From Snodgrassella alvi (GTDB taxonomy: Bacteria; Pseudomonadota; Gammaproteobacteria; Burkholderiales; Neisseriaceae), in the NCBI RefSeq assembly GCF_040741455.2, contig NZ_CP160328.2, forward strand, positions 248,001 through 312,000: a stretch of 64,000 nucleotides of DNA. The letters are read 5' to 3'. The notes below the pieces were generated by a model that was given only the letters and a program-made list of their open reading frames with translations, had not been told where the DNA came from and did not search any database. The translations under genes were made by a program, and so were the position numbers. The number at the start of each line of letters is the position of its first letter. Positions within the stretch are counted from its first letter, which is position 1. Shown piece by piece: positions 1 to 9,616 of this stretch.

Positions 1-410
1 TTGGGGAAGATACCGCTTTAGATTTTGTGGGCGGATATGCAATTGGTTTGGATTTAACAGCACGTGACGTGCAGAGTAAGTTAAAGGAGAAAGGTTTGCC
101 TTGGGAGAAAGCTAAAGGTTTTCCCACTGCTGCATGTATTTCATCCTTCATTGCTGCCGATAAAATTAATGATATTCAGCAGCAGGATTTCTATTTAAAG
201 GTTAATGGGCAGATACGTCAGCGTGGAAACAGCGGTGATATGATGTTTACTTGCTGCCAAATTATCAGTTATTTATCACGTGTATATGGCTTACAGGCTG
301 GTGATATTATTTATACAGGTACACCGTCAGGTGTTGCAGCCATTAAATCTGGAGATGAATTGGAATTAATCTGGCCGGAAAAAATTTCAGTTAAATTTCA
401 AGTGGCGTAG
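1..410 (+). CDS. Fumarylacetoacetate hydrolase family protein, 5'-truncated by the window edge
   Basis: The frame is open from base 3, so the true start lies before the window; a GTG at 27 is internal. The visible part is the C-terminal two thirds of an FAH fold. It shows the GYAIGLDLTARD stretch and the GDIIYTGTPSGV motif of the FAHD1/YcgM type, which supply metal-binding and active-site loops in known members. Such enzymes cleave or decarboxylate acylpyruvates and oxaloacetate-like substrates in the cytosol. The exact substrate cannot be read from the sequence. A hairpin follows the stop and the next gene on this strand is unrelated. Family assignment is firm, substrate unknown. Confidence 0.85.
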   Translation, partial: GEDTALDFVGGYAIGLDLTARDVQSKLKEKGLPWEKAKGFPTAACISSFIAADKINDIQQQDFYLKVNGQIRQRGNSGDMMFTCCQIISYLSRVYGLQAGDIIYTGTPSGVAAIKSGDELELIWPEKISVKFQVA

Positions 411-429
411 ATGATCTAGCTGGAGATAT

Positions 430-463
430 TTAAGCGCAATTGGTTGTCCAGTTGCGCTTAAGC
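430..463. terminator. Hairpin after the FAH gene
   Basis: Arms TTAAGCGCAA and TTGCGCTTAA, extended by four weaker pairs, close on a TTGT loop 20 bases after the stop. The T-run is short (CTTTCTG), so it may be a weak terminator or only an mRNA 3' stem. Confidence 0.45.
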
Positions 464-586
464 TTTCTGTCGGATTTTAAGTAATCAGCATCCGATCATT
501 GCTCAGCGCAGGGTTTGTGTTTTCCATTTACCCCTATTTTTTTCAATACCCTTATAATAGTAGGTTTCCAAAAACTAAAACTTTCC

Positions 587-2062
587 ATGTCAAGCAAACC
601 GTTTTCAGTCAGATTGCCTTGGTGGCTGGCACTTTATTTTATTATTTGGGCAGTACTGCCATTTATACTTTCCGCCAGCTATCCATTGGACGTACCTGAA
701 GGTATTTACTGGGGTCGAGAATGGCAATGGGGATATTATAAGCATCCACCTCTTTCAAGCTGGGTTTTATATTCTTTTTATAATCTTTTTGGACACATTG
801 GTCCCTATATTCTGAGCCAGTGCACTATAGCTTTAAGCCTTTGGTTGGCCTATTTGTTTGGACGTGAGCTGATGAGTCCGGCCAGAGCTTTTTTAGGCAG
901 TTTGTTTTTATTGGCTGTGTTTTATTATACTTGGCCATCATTAGAATTTAATCATAATATCGCACAAATGCCAGTCTGGTTGGGGCTGGTTTATACATTT
1001 TATCTTGCGACACGAAAAAATCACTGGCGCTATTGGTTAATATTTGGATTTATAGCCGGTGCCGGTATGCTGGTGAAGTACACAGTGGCAGTATTGATTT
1101 TTACCATGCTGCTGTATTCCTTGTGCACTTCTTGCCGCCGCTTGTGGTGTTCACCGAAACCTTGGCTGGCAATGCTTCTGGCTTTGATGGTATTTGCTCC
1201 GAATGTATATTGGCTGACACAGCATGATTGGTTACCGTTAACTTATGCTTCAGCCCGTTCTGCTGAAGATGCCAGTCGCAGTGGCCATTTGGCTGCATTG
1301 GGCTATCTGGGGACACAGATAATCAATCATCTTCCACTATTGCTGATATTGCTTTGTAATCGGACACGCCTGAGCTTGAGTACACCAGCACAAATTCTTC
1401 ATCAGTCAGACTGGCGGTTCCTATTATGGATGGGATTGATGCCGACGCTGTTACTTGTTGGTGCTGGTTTGATTTTTGGATTAGGTTTGCGCGACATGTG
1501 GGGCATGCCGATGTGGGGTCTTTCCGGATTGATTATAGTTGCGCTGATTCCTGAACAGGTGTTTACGCTTAAAAAATACTCCTTGCTCAAAGGCATTGCT
1601 ATCTGGGCATTGCTTGTTACTATATTGATGGCTATCTATGTTGAATTTGGTGCACGCATACGTCATAAACCCTCACGTATGGACTGGCCGCAGCAAGCTC
1701 TGGCTACACAAGCAGATATGCAGTGGCAAACGTTTTCTTCATGTAAACTGGATAGTGTTACGGGTTCAGACTGGATTGTTTTACTAGTGGCTTCTTATTC
1801 TGAATTTTCACCTTCGGTGATGGTTTCTGGTAATGCGGCCTATTCACCATGGATGAACGCTGAACGCTTCCATCAGCATGGAACTTTAGCAATATGGCCG
1901 GCTAATGAGCAGCCAAACCTGCCATGGTTGCAAACACTAAATCAACAGCCTGATGTGGTGTTGAAACAAGGAGAATGGTTTATAAAATGGACAAAATTAC
2001 CTGAGCGCGAACCGCTGAAAGTAATCTGGCAGGCTTATATACCTAAAAAATGTCTTAAATAA
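587..2062 (+). CDS. GT39/ArnT-like membrane glycosyltransferase
   Basis: An integral membrane protein of 491 residues. Many hydrophobic helices fill the first 350 residues and a soluble periplasmic domain of about 120 residues ends the chain. The first periplasmic loop holds an acidic segment (DVPEGIYWGREW) followed by GYYKHPP, as in PMT/ArnT-type enzymes that transfer a sugar from polyisoprenyl phosphate to lipid A or protein on the periplasmic face. I chose the ATG at 587 because the upstream in-frame TTG (515) would add 24 residues unlike the family; neither has a strong ribosome site. The gene is followed by GT2, GtrA and YdjC genes, which suggests that it is the final transferase of a lipid A amino-sugar pathway. 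The sugar itself is inferred. Confidence 0.8.
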   Translation: MSSKPFSVRLPWWLALYFIIWAVLPFILSASYPLDVPEGIYWGREWQWGYYKHPPLSSWVLYSFYNLFGHIGPYILSQCTIALSLWLAYLFGRELMSPARAFLGSLFLLAVFYYTWPSLEFNHNIAQMPVWLGLVYTFYLATRKNHWRYWLIFGFIAGAGMLVKYTVAVLIFTMLLYSLCTSCRRLWCSPKPWLAMLLALMVFAPNVYWLTQHDWLPLTYASARSAEDASRSGHLAALGYLGTQIINHLPLLLILLCNRTRLSLSTPAQILHQSDWRFLLWMGLMPTLLLVGAGLIFGLGLRDMWGMPMWGLSGLIIVALIPEQVFTLKKYSLLKGIAIWALLVTILMAIYVEFGARIRHKPSRMDWPQQALATQADMQWQTFSSCKLDSVTGSDWIVLLVASYSEFSPSVMVSGNAAYSPWMNAERFHQHGTLAIWPANEQPNLPWLQTLNQQPDVVLKQGEWFIKWTKLPEREPLKVIWQAYIPKKCLK

Positions 2063-2154
2063 CAACAGGTATATTTTTTATAGCATGAAAATTGGCTATT
2101 ATTTACTCAGAATTTGAGCTATTTGCTTTGGTATTAGCCTGCGAGGTAAATTAA

Positions 2155-3117
2155 ATGGAAAAAAATAGAATTGGTTTGAGTATTATTTTACCAATATACA
2201 ATGATGCAGCAGCGGTAAAACGTTTTTTGCCAGAGTTATTTTCTTTTACTGGACAGCAGGAGCAAGTTTGTGAAGTGATACTAGTTGATGATGGTAGTAA
2301 AGACCATTTAAGTGCTGCTTATAAGCAGTTCAAAGAACAGCTTCCTCAAAATACAGCTTTGCGACTAATACAATTTTCGCGCAATTTTGGTAAGGAAGCA
2401 GCACTTACTGCTGGATTGGCACAAGCTCAGGGGGAGCTAGTGACGATGATGGATGCAGATGGACAGCATCCAATAGTTGTGCTGAAGGAAATGCTGGACT
2501 TAATGCATACCAGAGATGTGGATGTAGTGGCAGCAGTACAAACCTCGCGAGAACACGAAAGCCTGTTAATCCGGACATTAAAAAATGGGTTTTATCATTT
2601 CATGCAGGATACGCACCGTTATGAGCTGACCCCTAATGCGGGCGATTTTCGTTTGATGAAGCAACGTGTTGTTCAAGCTTTATTGCAACTCCCGGAGCGC
2701 CAGCGATTTATGAAAGGGTTGTACGCATGGGTAGGTTTTTCCACTCTATATATCCCATTTCAGGCTTCTCCGCGAAAGACAGGAAAGAGTAAATTTAATT
2801 ATTTTAGTCTGTTTGAGCTGGCTCTTGTTGGAATCACTTCGTTTTCACAACGACCCTTGCGCTGGATTTCACGTATGGGTCTGATTCTTTCTTTATTGGC
2901 CATCATATACGGACTATACATCGTTGGTGATACCCTGTTTTTTGGCAAAGATCTTGCCGGCTGGCCTACACTGGCTGCGGGAATAATGTTTTCCGCAGGC
3001 ATTCAATTGGTTTGTCTGGGGGTGATTGGTGAGTATATAGGCCGTATTTATGAAGAAGTGAAACAACGGCCGCTTTATCTGGTGGACAAAGTGTGGGACA
3101 GTCGCGACCAAAAATGA
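2155..3117 (+). CDS. GT2 polyisoprenyl-phosphate glycosyltransferase (ArnC/GtrB/FlmF2 type)
   Basis: A 320-residue protein. An N-terminal GT-A domain carries DDGS at residues 45-48 and the metal-binding MDADGQHP near residue 100. Two C-terminal membrane helices (about 235-255 and 265-285) match the DPM/GtrB/ArnC subfamily, which attaches a nucleotide-activated sugar to undecaprenyl phosphate on the cytoplasmic side. The stop overlaps the start of the GtrA gene (ATGA), so the two are translationally coupled. Beside a YdjC-type deacetylase and a GT39 enzyme the likely product is undecaprenyl-phosphate N-acetylhexosamine, as made by Francisella FlmF2. The donor sugar is not determined by the sequence. 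Confidence 0.88.
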   Translation: MEKNRIGLSIILPIYNDAAAVKRFLPELFSFTGQQEQVCEVILVDDGSKDHLSAAYKQFKEQLPQNTALRLIQFSRNFGKEAALTAGLAQAQGELVTMMDADGQHPIVVLKEMLDLMHTRDVDVVAAVQTSREHESLLIRTLKNGFYHFMQDTHRYELTPNAGDFRLMKQRVVQALLQLPERQRFMKGLYAWVGFSTLYIPFQASPRKTGKSKFNYFSLFELALVGITSFSQRPLRWISRMGLILSLLAIIYGLYIVGDTLFFGKDLAGWPTLAAGIMFSAGIQLVCLGVIGEYIGRIYEEVKQRPLYLVDKVWDSRDQK

Positions 3118-3527
3118 AATCATTATCTAAACAGGGTTTGTGGTTTGTTGTTGTAGGCTCAGCTGCTGCGGCAACGCACTTTTCCTGTCTTGTACTGCTC
3201 GTACAGTATGCAAAACTGTTGCCTGTAATCGCTAATCCAATGGCCTTTTTATGTGGATTCGTGGTTAGCTTTGTCGGCCACTATCATTTTACATTCAGCC
3301 AAACAGGCTATACTTGGCTGCAGGCACTCTGGCGCTGGTTTTGCAGTTCCTTGACGGGATTTGCATTAAATCAGATTCTGTTTATGGCCGGAATCAATTG
3401 GTTTGGAAATCAGGCCTACTGGTGGTTGTGGTTTATTGTAACCGCAATCGTAATGGTATTATCTTTTTTACTGGGTAAGTTTTGGGCCTTTAACGAGAAA
3501 GTAAGCCATGAAACCAGTCATGATTAA
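3114..3527 (+). CDS. GtrA-like small membrane protein (putative lipid-linked sugar flippase)
   Basis: A protein of 137 residues with four predicted membrane helices in the GtrA/DPMS3 pattern, including the conserved GHYHFTF and KFWAF-type segments. GtrA proteins are thought to flip undecaprenyl-phosphate sugars to the periplasm. A GTG at 3093 would add seven residues, but the ATG at 3114 overlaps the preceding TGA and is preferred. The end overlaps the deacetylase start by 20 bases. Its place between GT2 and deacetylase suggests that it moves the deacetylated lipid-linked sugar to the GT39 enzyme. Confidence 0.8.
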   Translation: MKSLSKQGLWFVVVGSAAAATHFSCLVLLVQYAKLLPVIANPMAFLCGFVVSFVGHYHFTFSQTGYTWLQALWRWFCSSLTGFALNQILFMAGINWFGNQAYWWLWFIVTAIVMVLSFLLGKFWAFNEKVSHETSHD

Positions 3528-4302
3528 TGTTGATGATTTGGGGCTGTCTCCAGCTGTTAATGAAGCCGTTCTGCGCTTAGCGGAGATGCAACGTATACAG
3601 GCTAGCAGTTTTATGAGTCTTGGGACAATTGCACCAGATGAGGTGGCTGAGCTCAAAAGGCATCACATCGATATAGGCCTGCACTTTGATTTAACCGGTT
3701 TCGCGGCTTCGGATGGTCTAAAACGAGTATTATTCAAATCCTATCTGCATGGATGGAAACAAAACAAAATACAGGATGCAATCAATCAACAACTGGATTT
3801 ATTTGAAGATAAAATCGGCGCGAAACCAGTTTTTGTGGACGGCCATCAACATGTCCATCAGTTTCCGCAGATACGTTCCGTTTTGATTAATACATTATTG
3901 CGACGTTACGACAATACAATTGCTATTCGAAGTACAAAAACCACGCAACGAGATTTAAAAGCTAAGATAATTCATGCCCTAGGCGGCTCAAAATTGGATA
4001 AATCTTTACAAAGTGTACATATACCGCACAATTATGCTTTTGCTGGTATTTACAGTTTCAAAGCTGACAGACAGATACTAGAGTTTAAATGGAATGAATG
4101 GTTGGCAAGTGCTTCTGATAGTGGTTTGCTTATCATGTGCCATCCGGCTGTACCATCCAAATTTTGGACCGATGAGATTAAAGCGGCGCGTGAAACAGAA
4201 TGGTTGTGGCTGAAAAGCGAAGCATTTGCTTTGTGCTGGAAGCAGCATCAATGTCAAAAGGCAAACTGGCAAACATTGCTACAAAGCCAAACTCTTCAGT
4301 AA
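3508..4302 (+). CDS. YdjC/ChbG/HpnK-family carbohydrate deacetylase (NaxD-like context)
   Basis: A cytosolic protein of 264 residues. NVDDLG near the N-terminus, HIDIGLHFDLT near residue 50 and DGHQHVHQFP near residue 110 are the metal-binding and catalytic motifs of YdjC deacetylases. These remove N-acetyl groups from sugars. In Francisella, NaxD of this family deacetylates undecaprenyl-phosphate GalNAc before an ArnT-like enzyme (FlmK) moves the amino sugar to lipid A. The neighbours here are a GT2, a flippase and a GT39 enzyme, the same functional set, so the same role is inferred. ChbG (chitooligosaccharide) or HpnK (hopanoid) functions are less likely, because no chitin or hopanoid genes are near. 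Confidence 0.82.
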   Translation: MKPVMINVDDLGLSPAVNEAVLRLAEMQRIQASSFMSLGTIAPDEVAELKRHHIDIGLHFDLTGFAASDGLKRVLFKSYLHGWKQNKIQDAINQQLDLFEDKIGAKPVFVDGHQHVHQFPQIRSVLINTLLRRYDNTIAIRSTKTTQRDLKAKIIHALGGSKLDKSLQSVHIPHNYAFAGIYSFKADRQILEFKWNEWLASASDSGLLIMCHPAVPSKFWTDEIKAARETEWLWLKSEAFALCWKQHQCQKANWQTLLQSQTLQ

Positions 4303-4481
4303 ACTTTATTTTAATATCACAATTCTAGCCAGTTTCACTACTATTTACAGTATACTTGCATTTTTTAGCCTTTGGCATGGGTGAATCCCTCTGCACATTC
4401 ATAATATATCAAGTACACTATTTGTATCGCATTTCACATATATAAACAGGAAGAAGTCGCTCAGGGTTATTAAGGGTCGTT

Positions 4482-5495
4482 ATGATCATATTTGAAAATA
4501 TAAAAAAAACTTATATCAAAAACAAACAGCAAGTACATGCCTTAAATGATATCAATCTTACTGTAGATACCGGTGATATCTTCGGGTTGATCGGCTGGAG
4601 TGGAGCAGGCAAAAGCAGTTTAATCCGGCTGGTTAATCAACTGGAAAAACCTACTTCAGGTATCGTTAAAGTAGATGGTGTTGATTTAAATAAGCTGGAT
4701 GTGAAGGCACAACGTGCGCACAAGAAAAAAATTGGCATGATTTTTCAGCATTTCAATTTGCTAGAATCCAAAACTGTTGCTCAGAATATTGCCATTCCAT
4801 TAGTTTTACAGGGCATAAATAAGGAAGAAATTGAGCGTCGAGTAGAAGCCATGCTTTCTTATGTTGATTTGTCCGGCAAAAAAGCGAGTTATCCCAGCCA
4901 ATTGTCCGGCGGACAAAAACAGCGCGTTGGCATTGCACGTGCTCTAATTACTGAACCCTCTATACTTTTATGCGATGAAGCTACTTCAGCGCTAGACCCA
5001 CAGACAACCCTTTCTATTTTAAAATTATTAAAACAAATCAACAGTGAACGCAATATTACAATTTTACTGGTTACCCATGAAATGGAAGTAATAAGTTCTA
5101 TTTGCAATAAAGTAGCGGTAATGGAGAAAGGTCAAGTTATCGAGCAAGGTTCTGTACTGGATATTTTTTCAGCACCTCAGCAAGAAACAACCAAAAAATT
5201 TGTTAGTACCGTTATCAATGCAGAAATACCAGAAGCTGTATTAGAGAGTCTGACAGAACAAGACAATATATTTAGATTAGAATTTTTAGGTGATTCAGCC
5301 AGAGAACCTGTTGTTAATGAGCTAATTTTGAAGCAGCTGGTAGAAATCAATATTCTTTTTGCCAATATGCGTGAAATAGGAGGCGTTGTGCTTGGTAGCA
5401 TGTTTATTCAGATGAATGGCACAGAAACAGATGTTGACAAAGCAGTGGCGTTTTTGCAGGAAAGAGGCGTTAAGGTTGAAAGAGGTGGTGTATGA
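4482..5495 (+). CDS. metN: Methionine ABC transporter ATP-binding protein
   Basis: A 337-residue ATPase. The Walker A is GWSGAGKSS near residue 35, the signature is LSGGQKQR, the Walker B is ILLCDEATSALD, and the switch His is in VTHEM. A C-terminal NIL domain (about 255-335) is the methionine-sensing regulatory domain that marks MetN and gives trans-inhibition by internal methionine. It powers D/L-methionine import with MetI and MetQ. Its stop overlaps the metI start (ATGA). No S-box riboswitch or clear Met box is visible in the 180 bases upstream. Confidence 0.96.
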   Translation: MIIFENIKKTYIKNKQQVHALNDINLTVDTGDIFGLIGWSGAGKSSLIRLVNQLEKPTSGIVKVDGVDLNKLDVKAQRAHKKKIGMIFQHFNLLESKTVAQNIAIPLVLQGINKEEIERRVEAMLSYVDLSGKKASYPSQLSGGQKQRVGIARALITEPSILLCDEATSALDPQTTLSILKLLKQINSERNITILLVTHEMEVISSICNKVAVMEKGQVIEQGSVLDIFSAPQQETTKKFVSTVINAEIPEAVLESLTEQDNIFRLEFLGDSAREPVVNELILKQLVEINILFANMREIGGVVLGSMFIQMNGTETDVDKAVAFLQERGVKVERGGV

Positions 5496-6160
5496 ATCAT
5501 TGGATGGATACCTCACTAACAGCTGACCAGTTTGGTACAGCTTTATTGCAGACTTTTAATATGGTCAGCATTTCTTTTGTACTCGGTTCAATACTGGGTA
5601 CTGCAATAGGCGTTTTGCTGTTGCTGACACGTCAGGGTGGCGTGTGGCCTAAACCTATTTTGTATAACCTGCTAAATATCATTATAAATATTGTCCGTTC
5701 ATTACCTTTTATCATCTTGTTGATATGTGTCTTGCCGGTTGCCAGTATATTTATTCATACATCTATTGGCACTAAAGCAATGATTATTCCGTTGATAATA
5801 TTTGTTTCACCCTACATTGCTCGTCTAATAGAAAATTCATTATTAAGTGTGCCCGCAGGAATTATCGAAGCAGCTCAATCAATGGGTGCCACAAATTTTC
5901 AGATTATTCGCTACTTTATATTACCAGAGGCGATGCCATCAATACTTCTTGCCCTAACCACAGCGTTGATTGGTTTAATTGATGCCACAGCAATGTCCGG
6001 AACAGTAGGAGGAGGGGGGATTGGTGATTTGGCAGTAAATTACGGTTATCAGCGCTTTGATTATGTAATTATGATCGTTACTGTTATCGTGTTGGTATTA
6101 ATCGTACAAATCATTCAGACTTTGGGTAACTGGCTGGCGGCCAGAGCCAAAAAAAATTAA
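5492..6160 (+). CDS. metI: Methionine ABC transporter permease
   Basis: An inner-membrane permease of 222 residues with about five helices. The EAA loop (IEAAQSMGATNFQIIRYFILPEA) contacts MetN. It starts at an ATG overlapping the metN stop, and a strong terminator lies 7 bases after its own stop. metQ therefore probably has its own promoter or depends on readthrough. Confidence 0.96.
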   Translation: MNHWMDTSLTADQFGTALLQTFNMVSISFVLGSILGTAIGVLLLLTRQGGVWPKPILYNLLNIIINIVRSLPFIILLICVLPVASIFIHTSIGTKAMIIPLIIFVSPYIARLIENSLLSVPAGIIEAAQSMGATNFQIIRYFILPEAMPSILLALTTALIGLIDATAMSGTVGGGGIGDLAVNYGYQRFDYVIMIVTVIVLVLIVQIIQTLGNWLAARAKKN

Positions 6161-6166
6161 CCTTAT

Positions 6167-6190
6167 AGACGGCTTAAAGCCGTCTTTTTT
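6167..6190 (+). terminator. Rho-independent terminator after metI
   Basis: A stem AGACGGC/GCCGTCT with a TTAAA loop is followed by six T. It separates metNI from metQ. The next 264 bases are AT-rich and hold no gene; presumably they contain the metQ promoter. Confidence 0.85.
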
Positions 6191-6453
6191 AATTATAACC
6201 TTATAAAATTACGTTCTTTGGTTAGTAGATAACTATTCTATTATCATTGCTGCTATTCAAGAGAATATACAGACTAATTTTATTCTGAGTAAAACCTATG
6301 CTCGATATATTCATCAGCGAGCAAATAGGAATTGCAGAGTAAAACAAATTTTTTTTCACGGAATCAATTAATGTTATTAATTTCCATTCAAAAATAAAAA
6401 GATATTATTTTATAAAATGAAATTTTAAATTACCCACAATCGGAACAAATGGT

Positions 6454-7266
6454 ATGAAACTGATAAAGTATTTTTTGATATTAATTGTGACATGTCTGGC
6501 ACTCGTTGCATGCCAGCAAGAACAGAGCAGTACTAAACAGATTGTTATCGGCACATCGCCCGGACCCTATAGCCAGTTGTTTCTTGATGCCATCAAGCCA
6601 ATACTGGAAAAACAGGGTTATCAAATTAAGCAAATTGATTTTTCAGATTTGATGCAGGCAGACATTGCCTTGCAGCAAGGTAGTGTCGACATCAATGTTG
6701 ATCAACATACTGCCTATATGGATGCGTTTAACCAAAATAAAAAGGCTAATTTGGTAGCATTAACTCATATACCCACCGTACCTACAGCAATCTATTCCAA
6801 ACGCCATACCAATCTACAAGCAATAAAAAATGGGAGTGCAATTGCTGTACCTAATGATCCGGCAAATGCTGCACGAGCATACCGATTGTTAGCCAAAGCA
6901 GGATGGATTACTCTAAGCCCCTTATCTAATCCAGGTATGATTTCCAAAAATGATATTAAATCAAATCCCTATAAGCTGAATATTACTGAACTGGATCCGG
7001 GAAATATTCCTCGCACTTTGTCTGATTTCGATTATTCAGTTATTCCTGGAAGCAGAGCCTATGCAGCTAAAATTAATCCTGATCTGGCATTGCTTCAGGA
7101 AGACATTGTCCCTTCATTTGAACTGGTAGTTGCTGTAAGGTCAGATAATGTGCAAAAACCATGGGCTCAAGCAGTAAAGGCTGCATATAATTCAAATGAT
7201 TTCAAGCAATATATGCAAACTCATAACACCAAGCACTACTGGTATATTCCTGGAGAAAAAAACTGA
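6454..7266 (+). CDS. metQ: Methionine-binding lipoprotein
   Basis: A 270-residue lipoprotein. The hydrophobic signal ends in a lipobox (LVAC, Cys near residue 20) for inner-membrane anchoring. The NLPA/MetQ fold follows, with the typical segments VDQHTAYMDAFN and AIAVPNDPANAARAY, which line the methionine site. It captures methionine for MetNI. It lies 290 bases after metI beyond a terminator, an unusual gap for this operon. Confidence 0.94.
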   Translation: MKLIKYFLILIVTCLALVACQQEQSSTKQIVIGTSPGPYSQLFLDAIKPILEKQGYQIKQIDFSDLMQADIALQQGSVDINVDQHTAYMDAFNQNKKANLVALTHIPTVPTAIYSKRHTNLQAIKNGSAIAVPNDPANAARAYRLLAKAGWITLSPLSNPGMISKNDIKSNPYKLNITELDPGNIPRTLSDFDYSVIPGSRAYAAKINPDLALLQEDIVPSFELVVAVRSDNVQKPWAQAVKAAYNSNDFKQYMQTHNTKHYWYIPGEKN

Positions 7267-7280
7267 AACAGGAATCCATA

Positions 7281-7312
7281 AAAAAACTGCCTTAAATTAA
7301 GGCAGTTTTTTT
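7281..7312. terminator. Bidirectional terminator between metQ and sodB
   Basis: A perfect stem AAAAAACTGCC/GGCAGTTTTTT with T-runs on both strands lies between two convergent genes. Confidence 0.9.
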
Positions 7313-7321
7313 ATTTTTGTA

Positions 7322-7906
7322 TCAGGCTGCAAAGCGTTTTTCAACTTCGCTCCAGTTAACAATTTCCCAAAAATTGCTTAAGTAATTAGGACGGCTGTTA
7401 CGATAATCAATGTAATAAGCATGTTCCCATACATCACATGTCAGCAAAGGTTTATTATCAGTTGTCAATGGAGTGGCCGCATTGCTGGTTGATACCAGAT
7501 CCAATTCACCTGCCGGTGTTTTTACCAGCCAAGCCCAGCCAGAACCGAATGTTCCGGCAGCTACTTTATCAAACGCTTCTTTAAATGCATCAAAACTGCC
7601 CCATTTAGCATTGATGGCCTGTGCCAAGGCTCCATTTTCAGTTAGTGCCACGCCTTTGGGTGCAAAACCAAACCAGTAAAATGTGTGATTCCATGATTGT
7701 GCAGCATTATTGAATAAACCGCCTGAAGATTTCTTAACAATTTCTTCAAGTAGCATATTTTCAAACTCAGTACCCTTAATCTGATTATTCATATTAGTGA
7801 TATAAGTCTGATGATGCTTACCGTAGTGATATTCCATGGTTTCTTTGGAAATATGAGGTGCTAATGCATCTAAAGCATAAGGCAAAACTGGTAATTTATG
7901 TTCCAT
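7322..7906 (-). CDS. sodB: Iron (or Fe/Mn) superoxide dismutase
   Basis: 194 residues from the ATG at 7906, which has AGAAGGAATC as ribosome site. An upstream in-frame start (7987) would add 27 non-homologous residues. Metal ligands are visible: H in [20 protein letters not shown] in NHTFYW, and D and H in [13 protein letters not shown]. The features [11 protein letters not shown] and GSGWAWL fit the iron class. It converts superoxide to hydrogen peroxide in the cytosol. Confidence 0.95.
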   Translation of the reverse strand: MEHKLPVLPYALDALAPHISKETMEYHYGKHHQTYITNMNNQIKGTEFENMLLEEIVKKSSGGLFNNAAQSWNHTFYWFGFAPKGVALTENGALAQAINAKWGSFDAFKEAFDKVAAGTFGSGWAWLVKTPAGELDLVSTSNAATPLTTDNKPLLTCDVWEHAYYIDYRNSRPNYLSNFWEIVNWSEVEKRFAA

Positions 7907-8119
7907 GGTTGCGATTCCTTCTGATAGAGTGGTTAGTTTGTGTTTTACAGTGCGTCTATCGTTCAGGCAAATGATATCTATTTGCAAATATATAGAACGT
8001 TTAACTCACCTTAAACCTTTATATGGTTCGTTAATATTGTAATACACTGCTCTCATCTGCGGCAAATAAGCATGGTCTTAATGGTAAAATTGAAAAAAAA
8101 GTTATTAAAGTAAGAATAT

Positions 8120-9511
8120 ATGGAAGAAAACAATATAAACAACGAAGAAATCAGTCAGCTGGCCGTTCCACCACATTCAATGGAGGCTGAACAGTCTGTT
8201 CTGGGTGGTTTAATGTTGGAAAACAGTGCCTGGGACCGAATCGCGGATGTAATCGATGAAAATGATTTTTATCGTCATGAACATCGGCTTATATTTAAGG
8301 GTATAAAAACACTGGTTGAGCTTTCCCGTCCTGCAGATGTCATTACCGTGCAGGAAGAGCTGCAACGAAGAGAAGAGCTTGATGCAGCTGGCGGCCTTGA
8401 GTACCTAATTACATTAGCTCAGAATACACCTTCTGCAGCTAATATTCGCCGATATGGCGAGATAGTTCGGGAGCGTTCTATTATGCGTCAGCTGGCACAG
8501 GTAGGGACACAGATAGCTCGCTCAGCCTATAGTCCGCAGGGTAAAGATGCTGCACAGATGCTTGATGAAGCCGAAAATAGCGTATTTCAGATAGCAGAAT
8601 CTACCGCACGGTCGAAGCAGGGTTTTTTAACCATGCCGGTGTTATTGAAAGAAGTTGTTACAAGGATTGATTATTTATATTCACGGGACAATAAAAACGA
8701 TGTTACTGGAGTGTCAACTGGATTTATTGATCTGGATAAAATGACTTCTGGCCTACAGCCGGGGGATTTGATTATTGTAGCCGGACGCCCGTCTATGGGT
8801 AAAACGGCCTTTTCTTTGAATATTGCAGAACATGTAGCTATAGCAGAAAAATTGCCGGTTGCGGTTTTTTCAATGGAAATGGGTGGAGCACAGCTGGTTC
8901 TGCGTATGCTTGGTTCAGTAGGGCGAGTAGACCAAAGTGTACTTAAAACCGGACAGTTGCAGGATGAACACTGGGGTAAACTTAACGATGCAGTAGTTAA
9001 ACTTACTGATGCTCCTATGTTTATTGATGAAACCCCAGGTTTGACTGCATTAGAAGTACGTGCACGTGCGCGACGTCTTGCCAGACAGCAAGGGGGTAAA
9101 TTGGGTCTCATCGTGCTTGACTACTTACAATTAATGTCCGGCTCTGGACGCTCAGATAACCGAGCTTCAGAATTAGGAGAAATTTCACGTTCTCTTAAGT
9201 CCTTAGCTAAAGAGCTCCAGGTGCCCATCATCGCATTGTCACAATTATCACGTACAGTTGAGCAAAGAACAGATAAACGACCCATGATGTCAGATTTAAG
9301 GGAATCAGGCGCAATTGAGCAGGATGCTGATTTGATTATGTTTATGTATCGTGATGAATACTACCATCCAGACAGCCAATTTAAGGGATTGGCAGAATGT
9401 ATTATCGGTAAACACCGTAATGGTCCAACAGGGAAAGTGCATCTGACATTTCAAGGTCAGTTTACTAAATTTGACAATGCGGCCATGCCTGAAGGTTATT
9501 TTGATGAATAG
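8120..9511 (+). CDS. dnaB: Replicative DNA helicase DnaB
   Basis: A full-length hexameric helicase of 463 residues. The N-terminal domain (about 15-120) binds primase. The RecA-like motor has Walker A GRPSMGKTAF near residue 220, Walker B LIVLDYLQLM and the arginine-containing AIEQDADLIMFMYRDEYY block. It unwinds the chromosome at the fork with 5'-3' polarity. It stands just upstream of the minor-pilin genes, as in Neisseria. Confidence 0.97.
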   Translation: MEENNINNEEISQLAVPPHSMEAEQSVLGGLMLENSAWDRIADVIDENDFYRHEHRLIFKGIKTLVELSRPADVITVQEELQRREELDAAGGLEYLITLAQNTPSAANIRRYGEIVRERSIMRQLAQVGTQIARSAYSPQGKDAAQMLDEAENSVFQIAESTARSKQGFLTMPVLLKEVVTRIDYLYSRDNKNDVTGVSTGFIDLDKMTSGLQPGDLIIVAGRPSMGKTAFSLNIAEHVAIAEKLPVAVFSMEMGGAQLVLRMLGSVGRVDQSVLKTGQLQDEHWGKLNDAVVKLTDAPMFIDETPGLTALEVRARARRLARQQGGKLGLIVLDYLQLMSGSGRSDNRASELGEISRSLKSLAKELQVPIIALSQLSRTVEQRTDKRPMMSDLRESGAIEQDADLIMFMYRDEYYHPDSQFKGLAECIIGKHRNGPTGKVHLTFQGQFTKFDNAAMPEGYFDE

Positions 9512-9616
9512 TTCAGTTTTCAAGCCAGAAAAATAGTCATAAACCAGTGAAATGTTGTAAAATTATACGAAAATAATTCCATATTAACTTAATTTGGGCA
9601 CTTTTAGGGTTGAATT

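Noticed and set aside
499-699. Alternative 66-codon frame at the start of the GT39 gene
   Set aside because: It overlaps the well-supported membrane protein in another frame and shows no homology pattern.
4303-4481. SAM riboswitch or Met-box leader before metN
   Set aside because: No paired-stem pattern of an S-box or SAM-II type and no clear repressor palindrome could be seen by eye.
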